Below are positions 50,791-62,435 of a stretch of 64,000 bases of DNA, piece after piece. Origin of the DNA: Levilactobacillus namurensis DSM 19117 (GTDB lineage: Bacteria > Bacillota > Bacilli > Lactobacillales > Lactobacillaceae); the NCBI RefSeq assembly GCF_001434785.1, contig NZ_AZDT01000016.1:36289-100288 (forward strand), written 5' to 3'. Position 1 is the stretch's first letter; every line of letters starts with the position of its first letter. Under the pieces are notes generated by a model. The model was given only the letters and a program-made list of their open reading frames with translations, searched no databases and was not told the origin of the DNA. The position numbers and the translations under genes are program-made.

Positions 50791-51180
50791 TTAAACCCGA
50801 CGACGCTTTGGAGGACGAGTACCGTTATGAGGCACTGGCGTCACGTCACGAATAGCCGTAACTTCGATACCAGTAGCTTGGATTGCACGAATAGCAGATT
50901 CACGTCCTGAACCAGGACCCTTAACAGCAACTTCAACGGACTTTACACCGTGTTCCATAGATGCCTTAGCAGCAGCTTCGGCAGCCATTTGTGCGGCGAA
51001 TGGCGTTGACTTCCGACTACCCTTGAAACCTAAGGCACCGGCTGATGACCACGCAATTGCGTTCCCTTGAACGTCAGTGATCATTACTAAAGTATTGTTA
51101 AACGTAGCATGAATGTGCGCAACACCGGATTCAATATTCTTCTTGACCCGACGCTTGCGACTAGTTCTTCTAGTAGCCAT
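50791..51180 (-). CDS. rpsK: 30S ribosomal protein S11
   Basis: A 129-aa S11 with [25 protein letters not shown] and the C-terminal [18 protein letters not shown]. Located between rpsM and rpoA. Confidence 0.98.
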   Translation of the reverse strand: MATRRTSRKRRVKKNIESGVAHIHATFNNTLVMITDVQGNAIAWSSAGALGFKGSRKSTPFAAQMAAEAAAKASMEHGVKSVEVAVKGPGSGRESAIRAIQATGIEVTAIRDVTPVPHNGTRPPKRRRV

Positions 51181-51209
51181 AAAAGATTTAAACCTCCCTT
51201 ATTACTTAA

Positions 51210-51575
51210 TTACTTCTTCTTCCCGGCAATCGATACGGCTTTACCCTTACGAGTGCGGGCGTTGTTCTTGGTATGTTGACCGCGAACTGGCAAACCGCGA
51301 CGGTGACGCATCCCACGGTATGAACCCATTTCTTGTAAGTTCTTGATGTTTAAGCTGACTTCACGACGTAAGTCACCTTCAACCTTGTACTTGTCGACTT
51401 CTGCCCGGACCTTGTCTTCTTGGTCTGGCGTTAAGTCGCGAACTCGTACGTCTTCGGAGACACCAGCATCAGCAACAATCTTGTGTGCCGTGTTGATACC
51501 AATTCCGAAAATGTAAGTCAAACCATAAGCGATACGCTTATCACGTGGTAAATCCACTCCAGCAATACGTGGCAT
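51210..51575 (-). CDS. rpsM: 30S ribosomal protein S13
   Basis: A 121-aa S13 ([38 protein letters not shown]). The ATG at 51575 has AGGAGG 8 nt upstream; an in-frame start at 51584 would be within that site. Confidence 0.97.
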   Translation of the reverse strand: MPRIAGVDLPRDKRIAYGLTYIFGIGINTAHKIVADAGVSEDVRVRDLTPDQEDKVRAEVDKYKVEGDLRREVSLNIKNLQEMGSYRGMRHRRGLPVRGQHTKNNARTRKGKAVSIAGKKK

Positions 51576-51600
51576 TACTTGCACCTCCTGTTAAATTAAA

Positions 51601-51720
51601 TTACTTACCCTGGCGTTGTTTGTGCTTAGGGTTGGCAGAGCAAATGATCATAACTCGGCCCTTACGCTTGATAACCTTGCAGTGTTCGCACATTGGCTTA
51701 ACTGATGGTCTTACTTTCAT
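51601..51720 (-). CDS. rpmJ: 50S ribosomal protein L36
   Basis: A 39-aa L36 ([20 protein letters not shown], then [19 protein letters not shown]). The zinc ligands Cys11, Cys14, Cys27 and His33 are present (C+ type). It starts with ATG complementary to 51718-51720, behind AGGAGGG, between infA and rpsM. Confidence 0.97.
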   Translation of the reverse strand: MKVRPSVKPMCEHCKVIKRKGRVMIICSANPKHKQRQGK

Positions 51721-51750
51721 GATAACCCTCCTACTTCTGTCAAAGACGGT

Positions 51751-51969
51751 TTACTTAAAACGATAAGTAATCCGGCCTTTAGACAAGTCATACGGTGACA
51801 TTTCAACAGTTACTCGATCACCAGGCAGGATTCGGATGTAGTGCATCCGAATCTTACCAGAAACGTGAGCAAGAATCTCATGACCGTTTTCTAATTCGAC
51901 CCGAAACATCGCGTTAGGTAATGTTTCAGTAACTTTACCTTCGACTTCAATGACATCGCTCTTCGCCAC
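51751..51969 (-). CDS. infA: Translation initiation factor IF-1
   Basis: A 72-aa OB-fold protein ([39 protein letters not shown]). Complete and normal. It lies after adk with a ~160-nt gap; that gap (51970-52132) shows no gene. Confidence 0.98.
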   Translation of the reverse strand: MAKSDVIEVEGKVTETLPNAMFRVELENGHEILAHVSGKIRMHYIRILPGDRVTVEMSPYDLSKGRITYRFK

Positions 51970-52132
51970 GAAAGTACCTCCCTTTTGATTGTGTTCAAAA
52001 CACGTGGAAAAGTGGCAGGGACACGATTCGTCTCCCCACCTTGCACCTGCGAATTGCGACAGCGCGCCATTTACAGGCTAAACCTGAATAAGCTTACCAT
52101 AATTCCCTTGCTGACGCAAGAAGAGTGTTAGC

Positions 52133-52792
52133 TTAAAGGGTTTTGAGGATTTTTTCGATGTCGACGTAGACGTCATCGATGTCCCGGTCACCATCAACGG
52201 TGTACAACAAGTTCTTCTTGGTGTAGTAATCAACCAGTGGCGTGTTCATCTTAAGATTAACCGCCAAGCGATTCTTCACCGTTTCCGGCTTGTCGTCTTC
52301 CCGTTGGTAGAAGTCATGACCGCCGCAGACATCACAAGTGCCTGCAACCTTGGGATTATTGTAGAGCTTGTGGTAAGTGGCGCCACAAGTCCGGCAGATA
52401 AACCGACCGGATAACCGCTCTACCAACACATCCGGTTCAACATGAATGTTGATCACGGCATTGATCGTCCGACCTAATTCTGGGCCAAAGCTGTCCAATG
52501 CTTCAGCTTGAGCCAGTGAACGGGGATACCCGTCCAACATAAAGCCGTCCTTCACATCATCCTGAGCCAACCGATCTTTAACGATCCCGTTCGTGACTTC
52601 GTCGGGAACCAATTCACCTTTGTCGATGAACTTTTTCGCGGCAACGCCCATTTCAGTTTCGTTCTTCATCGCATCACGGAAGATGTCTCCCGTTGAGATG
52701 TGTGGTAAGTGGAACTCTTCAATAATCTTTTGAGCCTGAGTCCCTTTACCGGCACCTGGCAGACCCATAAGAATTAAGTTCATTGCTGTCAT
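52133..52792 (-). CDS. adk: Adenylate kinase
   Basis: A 219-aa enzyme, ATP + AMP to 2 ADP. P-loop [18 protein letters not shown], and a LID zinc site CRTC...CDVC (four Cys) as in Gram-positives. The ATG at 52792 has GAGGAG 7 nt upstream. Follows secY as in most Firmicutes. Confidence 0.96.
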   Translation of the reverse strand: MTAMNLILMGLPGAGKGTQAQKIIEEFHLPHISTGDIFRDAMKNETEMGVAAKKFIDKGELVPDEVTNGIVKDRLAQDDVKDGFMLDGYPRSLAQAEALDSFGPELGRTINAVINIHVEPDVLVERLSGRFICRTCGATYHKLYNNPKVAGTCDVCGGHDFYQREDDKPETVKNRLAVNLKMNTPLVDYYTKKNLLYTVDGDRDIDDVYVDIEKILKTL

Positions 52793-52882
52793 GTTCGAAC
52801 TCCTCATTTCCTAATCGTAAACTTAGCCTTAAATACACAAGCAGGTGTGCTAAAAGAATTCAACACACCCGCTGGAAACTCA

Positions 52883-54193
52883 TTAAGCTGGTTCTGGATC
52901 TTGGATAAAGCCAACGTATTCGCGCTTCATCATTAATCCGTCAATTTGACGCATCGTTTCGATGGCCACACCAACCACGATTAAGAGGCTAGTTCCCCCT
53001 AACCCGATGGACTCATCTAAGTCCCACAGGTTTTGGGCTAACAACGGAATCAAGGATACGAATCCTAAGAACAGTGACCCGACCGTTGAGAGTCGCATCA
53101 ATAATCTGGAAACGTATGACTGTGTTTCGTGACCAGGCCAGACACCAGGAATGTAACTGCCCTGCTTTTGCAGGTTCTCAGATAACTTTTCTGGGTTAAC
53201 TTGGACGAACGCATAGAAGAACGTGAACACAATGATCAGAACGGTGTACAAAATGGCTCCGTCGACCGTTTGCATATTGAAAATATCCGATAAGGTACGG
53301 TACCACGTATCTTGCGAATGCGCGTTTTGGAACGCCATCAAAATAGTTTGTGGCGTCGCAATAAACGAACTTGCGAAGATAACAGGAATAACCCCGGCAA
53401 CGTTGACCTTTAATGGTAAGTAGCTGCTATCTGGCGAACCAGATACCCGCCGCGTGTATTGAATCGGCACCCGCCGTTCGGCTTGTTGAACCCACGTTAC
53501 GAACGTAACGATGACTAAAACAATCACGATCAACGCAATGATGAACAAGACACTTTGCCATAAAGTTCCCTTATCCGCATCGACAAAGTAAGTTTGGTAA
53601 AGTTGGTAAACCGACTTCGGGGTCCGGGCAACAATTCCGGCGAAGATAATCATCGAAATACCATTACCTAATCCGCGGTCGGTAATCATATCACCCATCC
53701 AAGTGGTCAACATAGTCCCACCGGTCAGGATTAACCCAATCGCTAAGTATGTCTGCACACTCGGGTTCTCAACCAACTTCAGTGAACTTAAGGCACTGAA
53801 ACCAGCCGTGATCCCGATAGACTGGACGAAAGCCAAAACAATCGCGAGATAACGCGTTGCTTGGTTTAACTTCCGCCGACCAACGTCCCCTTGCTTACTC
53901 CATTCCACGAAACGTGGAACGATGTCCATTTGTAACAATTGAATAACGATTTGTGCAGTGATGTAAGGCGACACCCCCATCGCAAAGATGGAGTAGTTGG
54001 TCAACCCACCACCACTAAAGGTATCTAAAATACTAACCAATCCAGAAGACGCAACGCTTTGAAGAGCCTTCGCGTTAATGCCAGGTACCGTAATGTACGT
54101 TCCAAGCCGGAAGACGATCAAAACCATTAGAGTAAAGAGAATCTTATTACGAATGTCTTTAATCTTAAAGGCGTTTTTCAAGCTTGATAGCAT
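52883..54193 (-). CDS. secY: Protein translocase subunit SecY
   Basis: A 436-aa translocon with ten membrane helices. FRLGTYITVPGIN, the plug-region SGGGLTNYSIFAMGVSPYITAQI and the C-terminal QIDGLMMKREYVGFI are typical. Its start overlaps the rplO stop by 1 nt (TAATG), indicating coupling. Confidence 0.98.
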   Translation of the reverse strand: MLSSLKNAFKIKDIRNKILFTLMVLIVFRLGTYITVPGINAKALQSVASSGLVSILDTFSGGGLTNYSIFAMGVSPYITAQIVIQLLQMDIVPRFVEWSKQGDVGRRKLNQATRYLAIVLAFVQSIGITAGFSALSSLKLVENPSVQTYLAIGLILTGGTMLTTWMGDMITDRGLGNGISMIIFAGIVARTPKSVYQLYQTYFVDADKGTLWQSVLFIIALIVIVLVIVTFVTWVQQAERRVPIQYTRRVSGSPDSSYLPLKVNVAGVIPVIFASSFIATPQTILMAFQNAHSQDTWYRTLSDIFNMQTVDGAILYTVLIIVFTFFYAFVQVNPEKLSENLQKQGSYIPGVWPGHETQSYVSRLLMRLSTVGSLFLGFVSLIPLLAQNLWDLDESIGLGGTSLLIVVGVAIETMRQIDGLMMKREYVGFIQDPEPA

Positions 54194-54627
54194 TAAATCA
54201 CCTCAGTCTTACCACCAGCAGCTTCGATAGCTTGGCTAGCGGACTTGGAGAACTTAGCGGCCTTGACCGTCAACTTCTTCTTCAGTTCGCCATTACCCAA
54301 GATCTTGATGCCAGCCTTTTCGTTTTTCACGATTCCGGCTTCAACCAATGCAGCTGGGTTAACCTCAGCACCATCATCGAAGACGTTCAAAGCGTCCAAG
54401 TTTACGACAGCAAATTCCTTACGGTTAATGTTGGTAAACCCACGCTTTGGAATCCGACGGTACAATGGCATTTGGCCACCTTCAAAGCCCAAACGGGTCT
54501 TGCTACGAGCCTTTTGACCCTTTTGGCCACGACCAGAGGTCTTACCGTTACCAGATGAGTCACCACGACCAACCCGGTTACGGACCTTACGTGAGCCTTC
54601 AGCAGGTTTCAATTCATTCAACTTCAT
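54193..54627 (-). CDS. rplO: 50S ribosomal protein L15
   Basis: A 144-aa L15 ([20 protein letters not shown], Gly/Arg-rich [18 protein letters not shown]). The ATG at 54627 sits behind AGGAGG; a GTG at 54639 overlaps that site. Confidence 0.97.
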   Translation of the reverse strand: MKLNELKPAEGSRKVRNRVGRGDSSGNGKTSGRGQKGQKARSKTRLGFEGGQMPLYRRIPKRGFTNINRKEFAVVNLDALNVFDDGAEVNPAALVEAGIVKNEKAGIKILGNGELKKKLTVKAAKFSKSASQAIEAAGGKTEVI

Positions 54628-54662
54628 GCTATTGCGCACCTCCTTATTTAATGATATGAGTA

Positions 54663-54845
54663 CTACTTAACTTCTTCAACCTTAATCAAGTGGGCGATTT
54701 GGAAAAGCGCACCACGAGTAGCTTCGTTGTCGGGTTGTAAAACAGAGCTGTTAACTCGCTTTAAGCCCATTGCTTCAACGATTTTACGCTGTTTAGGGAG
54801 ACGGTGAGCAGCACTATGAATTAAAGTAACTTTCAATTGAGCCAT
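54663..54845 (-). CDS. rpmD: 50S ribosomal protein L30
   Basis: A 60-aa L30 ([30 protein letters not shown] [14 protein letters not shown]). 14 nt after rpsE. Confidence 0.97.
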   Translation of the reverse strand: MAQLKVTLIHSAAHRLPKQRKIVEAMGLKRVNSSVLQPDNEATRGALFQIAHLIKVEEVK

Positions 54846-54859
54846 CTTAGAACTCCTCC

Positions 54860-55363
54860 TTATTCAGCTAAGTGTTGAAGTGATACGCCACGGAGGGCAG
54901 CAACTTCTTCAGCACGCTTCAAACGTTCAAGACCTTCGAAAGTAGCCCGAACAGCGTTAACAGGCGTGTTGGAACCTAAACGCTTTGAAGTAACATCGGC
55001 AACACCGGCTAATTCCATGACGGAACGTACGGCACCACCAGCGGCAACTCCAGAACCTTCAGCAGCAGGCTTCAACAAGATCTTCCCACCACCGTAGTTA
55101 CCAATAATTTCGTGAGGAATGGTCGTTCCCACGATTGGAACTTCGATCAGGTTCTTCTGAGCGGCTTCAACAGCCTTACGGATAGCTTCTGGAACTTCTT
55201 GTGCTTTACCAGTACCGAAGCCAACGTGACCGTTCTTATCGCCGACAATGACAAGAGCAGCAAATCGCAGACGACGACCACCTTTAACAACCTTCGTAAT
55301 CCGGTTGATAGCAACGACGTTGTCTTCTAGTTCCAACTTGTCGGGATCAATAAACTTTGCCAT
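54860..55363 (-). CDS. rpsE: 30S ribosomal protein S5
   Basis: A 167-aa S5 with the N-terminal double-stranded RNA-binding fold ([38 protein letters not shown]) and a C-terminal [16 protein letters not shown]. Residues where spectinomycin resistance arises (KGGRR loop) look wild type. Confidence 0.98.
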   Translation of the reverse strand: MAKFIDPDKLELEDNVVAINRITKVVKGGRRLRFAALVIVGDKNGHVGFGTGKAQEVPEAIRKAVEAAQKNLIEVPIVGTTIPHEIIGNYGGGKILLKPAAEGSGVAAGGAVRSVMELAGVADVTSKRLGSNTPVNAVRATFEGLERLKRAEEVAALRGVSLQHLAE

Positions 55364-55385
55364 GTGTGGTTATTCCTCCTTACTA

Positions 55386-55742
55386 TTAAAATTTGAGCCC
55401 GTTTTCACGAGCAGCTTCCGCTAGCGCTTGAACACGGCCATGGTACAAGTACCCGCCACGGTCAAACACAACATTTTCAATCTTCTTTTCAACGGCACGC
55501 TTGGCAATTAAAGCACCGACAGCCGCAGCTTGGTCGGTCTTGTTGTCGCCATTAACACCATCGTCTAACGTAGAGGCACTAACAAGCGTTACACCCGCTA
55601 CGTCATCAATTACTTGAGCGTAGATGTTTTTGTTAGAGCGGAATACGTTTAAGCGTGGGCGTTCTGCATTACCAGAAATTTTGTTCCGGACACGTCCATG
55701 ACGCTTTTGACGCGTCTTGTTTTTATCTGGTTTCGTAATCAA
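55386..55742 (-). CDS. rplR: 50S ribosomal protein L18
   Basis: A 118-aa L18 that binds 5S rRNA ([36 protein letters not shown]). I chose the TTG at 55742, with GAGGTGA 4-5 nt upstream, which gives the family length; an ATG at 55772 adds ten atypical residues. Confidence 0.93.
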   Translation of the reverse strand: MITKPDKNKTRQKRHGRVRNKISGNAERPRLNVFRSNKNIYAQVIDDVAGVTLVSASTLDDGVNGDNKTDQAAAVGALIAKRAVEKKIENVVFDRGGYLYHGRVQALAEAARENGLKF

Positions 55743-55788
55743 AATAGTCACCTCTTTGAAAAATTTCAGCAATTAAGCTGCTTTAAGT

Positions 55789-56325
55789 TTACTTACCGGT
55801 CTTACCTTCACGAATCCGAACATATTCGTTTTCGTAACGGATACCCTTACCCTTGTAAGGTTCTGGGGAACGAACGGCACGAACTTCGGCAGCAAAGTCG
55901 CCGACTTCTTGCTTGCTGATACCAGCAATGTTGATCGTGGTGTTATCTGGGACCTTAACATCCAGGTCTTCAGGAACATCCATGTGCACTGGGTTGGAGT
56001 AACCAACGCTCAAAATCAGGTCGTTACCTTTCAATTGAACACGGTACCCAACACCGACGAGCTTCAAGGTCTTCGCAAAACCGTTGACAACCCCTTCAAC
56101 CATGTTGTTAAGGTTGGCACGTTGCGTACCATGTAAGGCCCGCATCTTGTTGTTATCGTTAGGACGGTCGAAATCAACCGCACCGTCACTAATCTTCATT
56201 GAGATTTCGGATGCAAAAGTACGCGTTAAGGAACCCTTAGGACCCTTGACCGTAACTTGGTCCCCGTCGCGCTTAACTTCAACGCCGGCAGGAACAACAA
56301 CCGTTTTATAACCAATACGACTCAC
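55789..56325 (-). CDS. rplF: 50S ribosomal protein L6
   Basis: A 178-aa L6 with two repeated folds and the C-terminal [24 protein letters not shown] motif. Confidence 0.98.
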   Translation of the reverse strand: MSRIGYKTVVVPAGVEVKRDGDQVTVKGPKGSLTRTFASEISMKISDGAVDFDRPNDNNKMRALHGTQRANLNNMVEGVVNGFAKTLKLVGVGYRVQLKGNDLILSVGYSNPVHMDVPEDLDVKVPDNTTINIAGISKQEVGDFAAEVRAVRSPEPYKGKGIRYENEYVRIREGKTGK

Positions 56326-56354
56326 AGTAAGGCACCTCCTGTCTTTTTAAAGTT

Positions 56355-56753
56355 TTACCAAACGTAGGCGAGAACTTCGCCACCGATTTTCTTGGCCCGC
56401 GCTTCTTTATCAGTAATAACCCCTTCAGAGGTGGAGATAATGGCGATACCTAAACCGTTCAATACCTTTGGTACAGCGTCGGCCTTAACGTATGAACGTA
56501 AGCCGGGCTTTGAAATACGCTTCAAACCACTGATGACACGTTGGTTATCCTTACCGTACTTTAAGAATACGCGGATAATGCCTTGCTTGTCGTCATCGAT
56601 GTATTCCACGTTCCGGATGAACCCTTCGCGCTTCAGGATTTCAGCGATGTCACGTTTAATTTTTGATGCAGGTACTTCGAGTGATTCGTGACGAACCATG
56701 TTGGCGTTACGAATCCGCGTCAAGAAGTCTGCAATAGGATCAGTCATGGACAT
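56355..56753 (-). CDS. rpsH: 30S ribosomal protein S8
   Basis: A 132-aa S8 ([20 protein letters not shown]-terminal [18 protein letters not shown]). The ATG at 56753 has GGAGGG 9 nt upstream; Met3 is a less likely alternative. Confidence 0.97.
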   Translation of the reverse strand: MSMTDPIADFLTRIRNANMVRHESLEVPASKIKRDIAEILKREGFIRNVEYIDDDKQGIIRVFLKYGKDNQRVISGLKRISKPGLRSYVKADAVPKVLNGLGIAIISTSEGVITDKEARAKKIGGEVLAYVW

Positions 56754-56786
56754 TAACGTTTTCCCTCCCTTTGTTTAAAATTCGGT

Positions 56787-56972
56787 TTACCAGCTAGCCT
56801 TCTTCATGCCAGGAATTTGACCCTTGTGGGCTAATTCCCGTAAGCAGATACGGCAAAGGTGGAACTTTTGATAAACAGAGTGTGGACGTCCACAACGTTC
56901 GCAACGAGTATATGCTTGAGTAGAAAACTTCGCAGGACGCTTGTTCTTAGCAATTTGTGATTTCTTAGCCAA
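56787..56972 (-). CDS. rpsN: 30S ribosomal protein S14, type Z (zinc-binding)
   Basis: A 61-aa S14 with the zinc motif CERC...CRIC, the short C+ form. It lies between rplE and rpsH. A longer C- paralogue may exist elsewhere in the genome, as in many lactobacilli. Confidence 0.97.
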   Translation of the reverse strand: MAKKSQIAKNKRPAKFSTQAYTRCERCGRPHSVYQKFHLCRICLRELAHKGQIPGMKKASW

Positions 56973-56989
56973 TTGTATGGACCTCCTTT

Positions 56990-57532
56990 TTAGTGTGCAA
57001 ATGGCATGCCGAATTGAGCCAGTAATTCATGAGACTCTTCATCGGTGTTTGCCGTCGTAACGATGACAATGTCCAAACCACGGACACGGTTAACGTTATC
57101 AAAGTTGATTTCTGGGAAGATCAATTGTTCCTTAACACCCAGAGTGTAGTTACCGCGACCATCAAAGGAGCGGGAGCTAACACCATGGAAGTCACGAACA
57201 CGTGGCAATGACACGTTGATCAATTTATCCAGGAATTCGTACATCCGGTCGCCACGCAGGGTAACCTTGGCCCCAATGGACATACCTTCACGAAGACGGA
57301 AGGTCGCGATTGACTTCTTGGCCTTAGTAACCAATGGCTTTTGACCAGAAATCAAACCGAGTTCTTCAACGGCTTCGTCCAGATTCTTAGCGTTGGAGAC
57401 CGCGTCACCAACACCCATGTTCAAGACGATCTTGTCGATCTTAGGAGTCTGCATAATTGAACTGTAACTGAACTTATCCATCATAGATGGCGTAATTTCA
57501 TTAACGTACTTTTCTTTTAAACGAGCTGACAT
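56990..57532 (-). CDS. rplE: 50S ribosomal protein L5
   Basis: A 180-aa L5 ([52 protein letters not shown]), a 5S rRNA-binding protein at the central protuberance. Confidence 0.98.
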   Translation of the reverse strand: MSARLKEKYVNEITPSMMDKFSYSSIMQTPKIDKIVLNMGVGDAVSNAKNLDEAVEELGLISGQKPLVTKAKKSIATFRLREGMSIGAKVTLRGDRMYEFLDKLINVSLPRVRDFHGVSSRSFDGRGNYTLGVKEQLIFPEINFDNVNRVRGLDIVIVTTANTDEESHELLAQFGMPFAH

Positions 57533-57557
57533 GAAATGTTATTCCTCCTTTCGCGGA

Positions 57558-57869
57558 TTATTTGTCGATGGTTTCGCCGGACTTTTTCGCGAACCGGACT
57601 TTGTGACCATCTTCGATACGAACGCCAAGCCGGGTTGGTTCGTTGTTCGAAGGATCGATAAGCATAACGTTGGATGCGTGAATTGGTGCTTCAACATCAA
57701 GGATGCCACCTTGAGGGTTCGATTGAGAAGCCTTTTGGTGTTTCTTGATCATGTTGACGCCTTTGACAATCACACGGTTCTTGGCTGCAAAGACCTTGGA
57801 AATCGTACCTTCCTTGCCTTTGTCCTTGCCAGCGATCACGCGGACCTTGTCACCAGTTTTAATAAGCAT
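57558..57869 (-). CDS. rplX: 50S ribosomal protein L24
   Basis: A 103-aa L24 with a KOW motif ([20 protein letters not shown]). The ATG at 57869 sits 11 nt behind AAGGAGG; a GTG at 57881 overlaps the ribosome site. Confidence 0.97.
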   Translation of the reverse strand: MLIKTGDKVRVIAGKDKGKEGTISKVFAAKNRVIVKGVNMIKKHQKASQSNPQGGILDVEAPIHASNVMLIDPSNNEPTRLGVRIEDGHKVRFAKKSGETIDK

Positions 57870-57905
57870 TCCTGTGGGCACCTCCTTGTTAAAAACGATT
57901 CTTGA

Positions 57906-58274
57906 TTACAGTACTTCGGGTGCTAATGAGATGATCTTCATGTAGTTGTTGTCCCGTAATTCACGAGCAACTGGTCCAAAGATCCGAGTCCCTTGAGGGC
58001 TCTTGTCGTCTTTAATCAGCACAGCGGCATTTTCATCAAAACTGATGTAGGAACCGTCATTCCGACGGACCCGTGACTTCGTACGAACGATAACCGCCTT
58101 TACGACATCACCTTTTTTGACAACGCCACCTGGTGTTGCTTGTTTGACAGTAGCAACGATAATATCACCAATTCCGGCGTAGCGACGCTTTGAGCCACCC
58201 AGAACTTTGATGGTCAGAATTTCCCGGGCGCCGGAGTTATCGGCAACCTTTAAGCGACTTTCTTGTTGGATCAC
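57906..58274 (-). CDS. rplN: 50S ribosomal protein L14
   Basis: A 122-aa L14 ([50 protein letters not shown]). Confidence 0.98.
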   Translation of the reverse strand: MIQQESRLKVADNSGAREILTIKVLGGSKRRYAGIGDIIVATVKQATPGGVVKKGDVVKAVIVRTKSRVRRNDGSYISFDENAAVLIKDDKSPQGTRIFGPVARELRDNNYMKIISLAPEVL

Positions 58275-58324
58275 AGCTAGTGTCCTCCCTTCAGTTCTAG
58301 TTCAGAATACGATAAAAACGACAC

Positions 58325-58591
58325 TTAAATAATGACTGCTTTTTCAACAACGTCGACTAAGCGGAACCGCTTGGTAGCAGACAATGGCCGTGTTTCCATG
58401 ATTTCAACAAGATCGCCGGTGTGGGCTTCGTTGTTTTCATCATGCGCCTTGTACTTCTTGGAGTACTTGACCCGCTTGCCATACCGTGCATCCGTCTTGG
58501 TCGTGTTGACTTCGACGGTGATCGTCTTTTCCATCTTGTCAGAAACAACCCGACCGCGATATACCTTACGGTGATTACGTGCATCACTCAT
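58325..58591 (-). CDS. rpsQ: 30S ribosomal protein S17
   Basis: An 88-aa OB-fold S17 ([39 protein letters not shown]). Confidence 0.98.
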   Translation of the reverse strand: MSDARNHRKVYRGRVVSDKMEKTITVEVNTTKTDARYGKRVKYSKKYKAHDENNEAHTGDLVEIMETRPLSATKRFRLVDVVEKAVII

Positions 58592-58619
58592 GTAGTAGTG
58601 ACCTCCTTTTTATCGTATT

Positions 58620-58814
58620 CTACTTGTTCAATTCTTGCTGGCGAAGAGCGGTTTTAATCCGCGCAATGTTCTTGCGAACTTGCTTCAACCGAGCGGTGTT
58701 TTCCAACTGACCAGTGGCTAATTGGAACCGCAAGTTGAATAATTCGTCCTTGTAGCTCTTTTCTTTATCGAGCATTTCAGCAGTGGTTAATTCATTGATG
58801 TCTTTAGTCTTCAT
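58620..58814 (-). CDS. rpmC: 50S ribosomal protein L29
   Basis: A 64-aa helical hairpin ([34 protein letters not shown]). The ATG at 58814 overlaps the rplP stop by 11 nt; AGGTGG lies upstream. A GTG at 58826 would add four atypical residues. Confidence 0.95.
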   Translation of the reverse strand: MKTKDINELTTAEMLDKEKSYKDELFNLRFQLATGQLENTARLKQVRKNIARIKTALRQQELNK

Positions 58815-59238
58815 TAGATTCGCCACCTACTTCCTCTCGGGTCAAAACTTTAGTACGAACGGGAAGCTTCATGGCAGCTAAACGCAAGGCTTCACGGGCA
58901 GTCGCTTCATCAACGCCACCAACTTCGAATAAGACCTTGCCGCGCTTAACAGGTGCTACCCAACCATCAGGCGTACCTTTACCATTACCCATCCGGACCC
59001 CAACACCTTTAGCGGTGTAGGATTTATGAGGGAAAATCTTGATCCAAACTTTCCCACCACGCTTCATGTAACGCGTGATTGCAATACGTGCTGCTTCGAT
59101 TTGACGGTTCGTGATCCAATGTGAATCTAATGACTGCAAACCGTAATCGCCGAAAGCAACGCTCTTACCACCCTTGGCTTCGCCACGTAGCTTACCACGG
59201 TGGACACGACGGAACTTTACTCGCTTAGGTACCAGCAT
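58804..59238 (-). CDS. rplP: 50S ribosomal protein L16
   Basis: A 144-aa L16 ([40 protein letters not shown]). It starts 2 nt after the rpsC stop. Confidence 0.98.
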   Translation of the reverse strand: MLVPKRVKFRRVHRGKLRGEAKGGKSVAFGDYGLQSLDSHWITNRQIEAARIAITRYMKRGGKVWIKIFPHKSYTAKGVGVRMGNGKGTPDGWVAPVKRGKVLFEVGGVDEATAREALRLAAMKLPVRTKVLTREEVGGESNED

Positions 59239-59240
59239 GT

Positions 59241-59897
59241 TTATTTCCCTCCTTGTCCGTTATTTTTCTTAGCAGGGAGAACTTCACCACGGTAGATCCA
59301 GGTCTTAACACCTAAAGAACCATAAGTCGTGTGAGCTTCTACCCATGCGTAGTCGATGTCGGCCCGCAACGTGTGCAGAGGAACCGTACCGTCAGCATAG
59401 CTTTCGACACGGGACATATCAGCACCGTTCAACCGACCGGAAACTTGCGTCTTGATACCCTTGGCACCAGAACGCATCGTCCGTTGCATCGTTTGACGCA
59501 TTGCCCGACGGAAAGCAACCCGGCCTTCCAATTGACGTGCAATGTTTTCGCCGACCAACTTAGCATCTAAGTCTGGCTTCTTGATTTCCACAATGTTGAT
59601 GTGAACTCGCTTGCCAGTTAAGCTGTTAAGTTCTTTCCGTAAGTTTTCAACTTCGGAACCACCCTTACCAATAACCATCCCTGGCTTGGCAGTGTGGATT
59701 GAGATGTTGACGCGGTTCGCAGCCCGTTCAATCTCAACAGTTGAAACTGAAGCATCTTCAAGACGCTTTTCGATGAATTTACGGATTTGAAGGTCTTCTC
59801 GTAAGTAAGCAGCAAAATCTTTTTCAGCATACCACTTTGCTTCCCAGTCACGAATGATACCGACCCGTAATCCGGTTGGATTTACTTTTTGACCCAC
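59241..59897 (-). CDS. rpsC: 30S ribosomal protein S3
   Basis: A 218-aa S3 with the KH loop [16 protein letters not shown] and the C-terminal [24 protein letters not shown] segment ([15 protein letters not shown] type). Confidence 0.98.
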   Translation of the reverse strand: MGQKVNPTGLRVGIIRDWEAKWYAEKDFAAYLREDLQIRKFIEKRLEDASVSTVEIERAANRVNISIHTAKPGMVIGKGGSEVENLRKELNSLTGKRVHINIVEIKKPDLDAKLVGENIARQLEGRVAFRRAMRQTMQRTMRSGAKGIKTQVSGRLNGADMSRVESYADGTVPLHTLRADIDYAWVEAHTTYGSLGVKTWIYRGEVLPAKKNNGQGGK

Positions 59898-59900
59898 GCG

Positions 59901-60257
59901 TTATCCCTCCTCTTTTTCAGATACAACAACCGTAATGTGACTCGTACGCTTGTTGATTGGTGAAGCGGAACCCTTGGCACGAGGACGGAACCGCTTGAGG
60001 GTTGGTCCTTCGTTAACGTAAGCTTCGCTAACAACTAAATCTTGACGATCTAAGTCAAAATTGTTTTCTGCATTTGCAATTGCAGAGTTTAATACCTTAG
60101 CCACAACCGGTGAAGCACCACGCGGTGTGAACTTTAAGATAGCCAATGCTTCAGCGACGCTCTTACCGCGAATAAGGTCGATAACCAGACGGACCTTGCG
60201 TGCAGCAATCCGAACCGTCTTAGCAGTCGCTTGTGCTGATGTAACTTGTTCAGCCAT
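59901..60257 (-). CDS. rplV: 50S ribosomal protein L22
   Basis: A 118-aa L22 ([19 protein letters not shown], the tunnel beta-hairpin near [20 protein letters not shown]). 13 nt after rpsS. Confidence 0.98.
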   Translation of the reverse strand: MAEQVTSAQATAKTVRIAARKVRLVIDLIRGKSVAEALAILKFTPRGASPVVAKVLNSAIANAENNFDLDRQDLVVSEAYVNEGPTLKRFRPRAKGSASPINKRTSHITVVVSEKEEG

Positions 60258-60270
60258 TAGTTATTCCTCC

Positions 60271-60546
60271 TTATCGTGTCTTTTTGTCGTCGCCACCATG
60301 GCCACGGAACGTCCGCGTTGGGACAAATTCGCCAAGCTTATGGCCTACCATGTCTTCTTGGATGTAAACTGGGACATGCTTCCGTCCGTCATAAACAGCA
60401 ATGGTGTAACCAATGAAGCTAGGGAAAATAGTAGACCGGCGGGACCAGGTCTTAATAACGGCCTTCTTGTCTTGATCCTTCTGTGCATCAATCTTCTTCA
60501 GCAAATGCGCATCGGCGAAAGGTCCCTTTTTTAAACTACGACCCAT
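60271..60546 (-). CDS. rpsS: 30S ribosomal protein S19
   Basis: A 91-aa S19 ([50 protein letters not shown]). The 79-nt gap before it contains two hairpins (see 60573-60627). Confidence 0.98.
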   Translation of the reverse strand: MGRSLKKGPFADAHLLKKIDAQKDQDKKAVIKTWSRRSTIFPSFIGYTIAVYDGRKHVPVYIQEDMVGHKLGEFVPTRTFRGHGGDDKKTR

Positions 60547-60572
60547 TTATGAAACCTCCTCTACTTGTGGCG

Positions 60573-60627
60573 CATCGTTTCTCACGATGATCACCAGGTC
60601 TCGAATCATCCGAACAAGCGGATGATT
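60573..60627 (-). promoter_or_regulatory. Two hairpins between rplB and rpsS
   Basis: AATCATCCG (60604-60612) pairs with CGGATGATT (60619-60627). ACGATG and CATCGT (60573-60578 with 60584-60589) form a second stem ahead of the rpsS ribosome site. No T-run follows, so they are not simple terminators; RNA processing or differential expression is possible. Confidence 0.5.
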
Positions 60628-61474
60628 ACATCTTAGAACCCTTACGACGACGAACGATAAATTTGTCAGTCTGGTTCTTCTTCTTACGCGTCTTCTTACC
60701 AACGGTCTTCTTACCCCATGGGGACAGAGGAGATGGTAAACCAACAGGCGCTTTACCTTCACCACCACCATGTGGGTGATCGTTAGGGTTCATAACAGAA
60801 CCACGAACGTGAGGACGTTGACCAGCCCAACGAGTCCGGCCGGCTTTACCAACGTTAACCAGTTCATGTTCTTCGTTACCTACGGCACCAATCGTTGCCC
60901 GGTTAACGTTTAAGATCATCCGAACTTCACCGGAAGATAAACGAACCAAGACGTACTTGTCATCGTTTGCCTTACCTAAAAGTTGTGCGGAAGTCCCAGC
61001 GGAGCGGACCAATTGGCCACCCTTACCTGGCTTCAATTCGATGTTGTGAATCACAGTCCCAAATGGGATGTTCTTCAATGGCAACGTGTTCCCAACCTTG
61101 ATATCAGCATCGGGACCAGATTGTACTTGGTCGCCAACCTTTAAGCCCTTAGGAGCAATGATGTAAGACTTAACACCATCGGCGTAAACTAATAATGCAA
61201 TGTTGGCAGTCCGGTTAGGATCGTATTCGATAGCCTTAACCGTTGCTGGAACCTCATCCTTAATCCGCTTAAAGTCGATGATCCGGTATTGGCGCTTGTT
61301 ACCACCGCCACGGTGACGTACGGTCATACGACCGGCGTTGTTCCGCCCTGCGGTGTGGCTTTGTGAATCAAGCAATGATTTTTCAGGAGTCGTCTTAGTG
61401 ATGACGTCTTTGTAAACCAAGCTCGTCATGTTACGACGACCATTGCTTGTTGGTTTGTATTTCTTAATCGCCAC
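60626..61474 (-). CDS. rplB: 50S ribosomal protein L2
   Basis: A 282-aa L2 ([52 protein letters not shown] with the peptidyl-transferase His). A few residues longer than usual at the C-terminus ([20 protein letters not shown]), otherwise typical. Confidence 0.98.
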   Translation of the reverse strand: MAIKKYKPTSNGRRNMTSLVYKDVITKTTPEKSLLDSQSHTAGRNNAGRMTVRHRGGGNKRQYRIIDFKRIKDEVPATVKAIEYDPNRTANIALLVYADGVKSYIIAPKGLKVGDQVQSGPDADIKVGNTLPLKNIPFGTVIHNIELKPGKGGQLVRSAGTSAQLLGKANDDKYVLVRLSSGEVRMILNVNRATIGAVGNEEHELVNVGKAGRTRWAGQRPHVRGSVMNPNDHPHGGGEGKAPVGLPSPLSPWGKKTVGKKTRKKKNQTDKFIVRRRKGSKM

Positions 61475-61503
61475 GTTATTTCCCTCCTATATTTATCAGA
61501 TTG

Positions 61504-61791
61504 TTATTCTTCGTTGAATAACTTGATTTCTTTTGAGTCGGCAGATAAGCTGACAATGGCCTTACGACGCTTCTTAGTGTAGCCTTCGTAACGTCCTTGA
61601 CGCTTCTTCTTACCCTTTAAATTCATGATGTTAACTTTAACAACCTTCACGTCGAAGATTTCTTCGATAGCGTGCTTGACTTGCGTCTTGGTTGCCCGTA
61701 CGTCAACGTCGAACGTGTAACGCTTGTCATCCATCGTTGCCATTGAGGCTTCGGTGATAACAGGACGTAAGATAATGTCACGTGCTTCCAT
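61504..61791 (-). CDS. rplW: 50S ribosomal protein L23
   Basis: A 95-aa L23 ([40 protein letters not shown]). Its start overlaps the rplD stop by 1 nt. Confidence 0.98.
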   Translation of the reverse strand: MEARDIILRPVITEASMATMDDKRYTFDVDVRATKTQVKHAIEEIFDVKVVKVNIMNLKGKKKRQGRYEGYTKKRRKAIVSLSADSKEIKLFNEE

Positions 61792-62414
61792 TATGCGAGC
61801 ACCTCCTCTACTTGAGAAAGGGCTGGTTGGGTAATCACTAACTTATCGGCATCAACGACGTCCAGGACATTCAAGCTCTTGGCTGGAATAACCTTGACGT
61901 TCGCCAAGTTCCGGGCTGCTAATGCGGCCGTAACGTTGTCGTCTTCAAGAACAACTAACGTCTTCGTCGTGACATTCAAACCAGCCAACACAGCAGCGAA
62001 TTCCTTCGTCTTAGGTGCATCGAATGCTAAGCCGTCAACAACGACTAAGCCTTCGTCCAAGACCTTCTGGGAAAGCGCGGACTTGATAGCTAAGCGACCG
62101 ACCTTCTTAGGAAGACGGTAACTGTAGGAACGAGGGGTAGGGCCAAAGACCACACCACCACCGACCCATTGTGGGGAACGGATGGAACCTTGACGGGCCC
62201 GACCAGTACCCTTTTGACGCCATGGCTTCTTACCACCACCACGGACAGCACTCCGGTTTTTAACGGCGTGAGTTCCTTGGCGCATGGAAGCCCGTTGCAT
62301 CAAGATCGTATCGAACACAACGTTTTCGTTAGGTTCGATACCAAAGATATCGGCATTCAAAGTGACGTCGCCGTTTTGGCTACCGTCTTGTTTGTATAAT
62401 GCTACGCTTGTCAT
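61791..62414 (-). CDS. rplD: 50S ribosomal protein L4
   Basis: A 207-aa L4 ([18 protein letters not shown], the extended tunnel loop [19 protein letters not shown]). In other bacteria L4 can regulate this operon. Confidence 0.98.
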   Translation of the reverse strand: MTSVALYKQDGSQNGDVTLNADIFGIEPNENVVFDTILMQRASMRQGTHAVKNRSAVRGGGKKPWRQKGTGRARQGSIRSPQWVGGGVVFGPTPRSYSYRLPKKVGRLAIKSALSQKVLDEGLVVVDGLAFDAPKTKEFAAVLAGLNVTTKTLVVLEDDNVTAALAARNLANVKVIPAKSLNVLDVVDADKLVITQPALSQVEEVLA

Positions 62415-62435
62415 TTAATTATCCTCCCTTCCGAT

